Origin: Chitinophagia bacterium
GTDB lineage: Bacteria > Bacteroidota > Bacteroidia > Chitinophagales > Chitinophagaceae
DNA: 8,221 nt
Reading direction: 5' to 3'
NCBI GenBank assembly: GCA_010027295.1
Contig: RGVM01000094.1
Location: 1 to 8,221 of the forward strand
Below are positions 7,011-8,221 of the stretch, piece by piece (the stretch's first letter is position 1; each line of letters begins with the position of its first letter). The notes under the pieces were generated by a model. It worked only from the letters and a program-made list of their open reading frames with translations, ran no database searches and was not told the origin of the DNA. Both the position numbers and the translations under genes were made by a program.

Positions 7011-7051
7011 GAGGCCCCGCAGACACGTTACGACACGTGCTGCGGGGCCTC
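7011..7051. terminator. Strong bidirectional hairpin terminator between convergent genes
   Basis: GAGGCCCCGCAG (7011-7022) pairs perfectly with CTGCGGGGCCTC (7040-7051). After one bulged A (7023) the stem continues with CACGT (7024-7028) paired to ACGTG (7035-7039), giving 17 base pairs around a 6-base loop. The plus strand continues TCGTTTGTG and the minus strand CCCCTTTCC, so both have only modest U-runs. Its place between the ends of the small membrane protein gene and the oxidoreductase gene supports termination for both. Confidence 0.75.
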
Positions 7052-7061
7052 TCGTTTGTGA

Positions 7062-7073
7062 CCGTTCGAACGG
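7062..7073. repeat. Perfect 12-base palindrome beside the oxidoreductase stop codon
   Basis: CCGTTCGAACGG is a perfect palindrome lying 5 bases beyond the oxidoreductase stop codon on the minus strand. With no loop it cannot form a good RNA hairpin alone. It may be a protein binding site, part of the 3' end structure, or chance. Confidence 0.35.
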
Positions 7074-7078
7074 GCGCC

Positions 7079-8221
7079 TCAGAGATTGAGGCTCCATCCC
7101 TCCCGGTACTCCCTTTTGACGAACTGGTTGGCCTCCTCGAAGTTGGTGATGCGCATGTTCTTGGCATCCCAGAGGAGTTTCTTACGCCCGAGGTACTTGT
7201 CGTCCCAGCCCTTGAGCTTCGGGTTCTTGATGAAGTAGCTACGCAGGGCGAGGTTGCCGATGAGGATGCTCTCGGTGAACGGTCCTGCGAACTCGAAGGG
7301 GGAACTCGTCTTACCCTTTCCGTATCCGTCGATGCAAGCGTTGACCCACTGGACGTAGTGGCCTTCGGGGACTCGGGGGAGTGTCTCCTTGGGCAGGTTG
7401 GTGGTGGTCATGAGTTTCGTCGGCAGGAGCCTGGGGTTGGCCCCGTAGCAGTCGGCCAGCAGTTTGCCCTTGGTGCCTTCGAAGAGGACGCCGCCGTCCC
7501 AGTTGCCGAAGGCCTCTTCCGGGAGCAGTTCGGCGGGGCGCATGGGCAGAAGGCCCCCATCGTACCAGGACACGCGTATGTTCTTGCCGTTGTCCTTTCT
7601 CGGATAAGTCAGATGGATGATGGACGAGGGCGGGCAGCTGTCGGGGTTCGGGGCGTCGTTCCACATCTCGCGCCAGATGGTGGCCACGCTGGCCTCGACT
7701 TCGGTGGGGTAGTCGATGGGCAGGCAGCGGAAGACGGGGTCCATGATATGGCAGGCCATGTCGCCGAGGGAGCCGGTGCCGAAGGCCCACCAGCCTCTCC
7801 AGTTGAAGGGGAGGTAGGCGGGGTTGAAGTCGATCATCTTGGCCGGGCCGATCCAGAGGTCCCAGTCGAGTTCCGAGGGTGTGTCGAACTTGCCGGACGG
7901 CGTGGGGAGGCCCTGCGGCCATACGGGACGGTTGGTCCAGCACTGTACGGAGGTGACTTCGCCGATGAGTTTGATGAGTTCCTGGGTCCTGCGGACACCA
8001 TCGCCGGAGCCACCCTGGTTACCCATCTGGGTGACGACCTTGTACTTCTTCGCGGCCTCCGTGAGGATGCGGGCCTCGTAGATGTCGTGGGTCATGGGTT
8101 TCTGGAGGTAGACATGCTTGCCTAGCTGCATGGCTGCCAGGGCTGCTACGGCGTGCGTGTTGTCGGGCGTGGAGACGGAGACGGCGTCGATGGTGTCGCG
8201 GTGCTTGGCGAGCATCTCTCG
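7079..8221 (-). CDS. Gfo/Idh/MocA family oxidoreductase, C-terminal 380 residues (5' partial)
   Basis: The family binds NAD(P) in an N-terminal Rossmann fold and oxidises, reduces or hydrolyses sugars and related compounds. The frame is open to the right edge, so the start and the G-x-G-x-x-G nucleotide loop lie outside the window. Counting from the first visible residue, the end of the Rossmann fold reads DAVSVSTPDNTHAVAAL (12-28), then HVYLQKPMTHDIYEAR (36-51) with the family's catalytic-site Lys in QKP where many members have EKP. DWDLWIGPA (119-127) and GDMACHIMDP (153-162), which supplies the conserved Asp and His, mark the substrate domain. The C-terminal region resembles the Bacteroidota-type C-terminal alpha/beta domain. 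Relatives are often 430-490 residues with a Tat or lipoprotein signal; whether this one has a signal cannot be seen. The substrate is unknown: sugar, inositol and glycoside roles all occur in the family. The stop is TGA at 7079-7081, facing the terminator at 7011-7051. Confidence 0.9.
   Translation of the reverse strand, partial: REMLAKHRDTIDAVSVSTPDNTHAVAALAAMQLGKHVYLQKPMTHDIYEARILTEAAKKYKVVTQMGNQGGSGDGVRRTQELIKLIGEVTSVQCWTNRPVWPQGLPTPSGKFDTPSELDWDLWIGPAKMIDFNPAYLPFNWRGWWAFGTGSLGDMACHIMDPVFRCLPIDYPTEVEASVATIWREMWNDAPNPDSCPPSSIIHLTYPRKDNGKNIRVSWYDGGLLPMRPAELLPEEAFGNWDGGVLFEGTKGKLLADCYGANPRLLPTKLMTTTNLPKETLPRVPEGHYVQWVNACIDGYGKGKTSSPFEFAGPFTESILIGNLALRSYFIKNPKLKGWDDKYLGRKKLLWDAKNMRITNFEEANQFVKREYREGWSLNL

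Noticed and set aside
6773..8125. Open frame of 450 codons on the plus strand spanning the small membrane gene, the terminator and the region opposite the oxidoreductase
   Set aside because: It runs through a strong hairpin terminator and overlaps two better-supported genes. Its product has no family resemblance, while the minus-strand frame is a clear Gfo/Idh/MocA protein.
1..8221. CRISPR arrays, tRNA/rRNA genes, tmRNA near smpB, insertion sequences or transposase genes
   Set aside because: No regularly spaced direct repeats, no cloverleaf or rRNA-like segments, no tmRNA ends and no transposase motifs were seen. Intergenic space is too small for most of these.

Overview
The window looks like part of a fairly GC-rich Bacteroidota (Bacteroidetes) chromosome, probably a metagenome-derived contig. 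Support comes from the Bacteroidota-like AccD, ParE and ParC sequences, a TAnnTTTG-type -7 promoter box upstream of parE, weak or absent Shine-Dalgarno sequences, and a Gfo/Idh/MocA oxidoreductase of the QKP type that is common in that phylum. The assignment rests on recognising sequence families by eye; no database search was run.

Layout. Positions 1-807 (+) are one open frame built from two unrelated genes. The first ~110 codons are the middle of an SRAP-domain (YedK/HMCES-like) protein, about 74% GC by hand count. The last ~155 codons are the C-terminal part of acetyl-CoA carboxylase carboxyltransferase beta (AccD), about 61% GC. A complete smpB (845-1282, +) follows. A short convergent spacer with hairpins (1283-1342) separates it from a three-gene minus-strand cluster, read from 6620 down to 1343: parE, a DUF1835/DUF3658-type protein, and parC. 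The gaps in this cluster are only 24 and 7 bases, so it is probably one operon encoding both topoisomerase IV subunits with an uncharacterised protein between them. A 183-base divergent spacer (6621-6803) carries the likely parE promoter and a set of inverted repeats, then a gene for a 58-residue two-helix membrane protein (6804-6980, +). A strong hairpin terminator (7011-7051) separates it from the convergent C-terminal 380 residues of a Gfo/Idh/MocA oxidoreductase (7079-8221, -), which runs off the right edge.

How the genes work together. ParE (ATPase) and ParC (DNA cleavage) form topoisomerase IV, which decatenates daughter chromosomes. SmpB works with tmRNA to rescue stalled ribosomes. 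AccD would catalyse carboxyl transfer to acetyl-CoA in fatty-acid synthesis if it were whole. Most of the window is ordinary housekeeping sequence. The points worth a second look are the SRAP/AccD junction at about 325-342 (assembly chimera versus real rearrangement), the unstudied protein inside the topoisomerase IV operon, and the repeated half-sites at the parE promoter. I found no clear new defence, mobile or RNA system.
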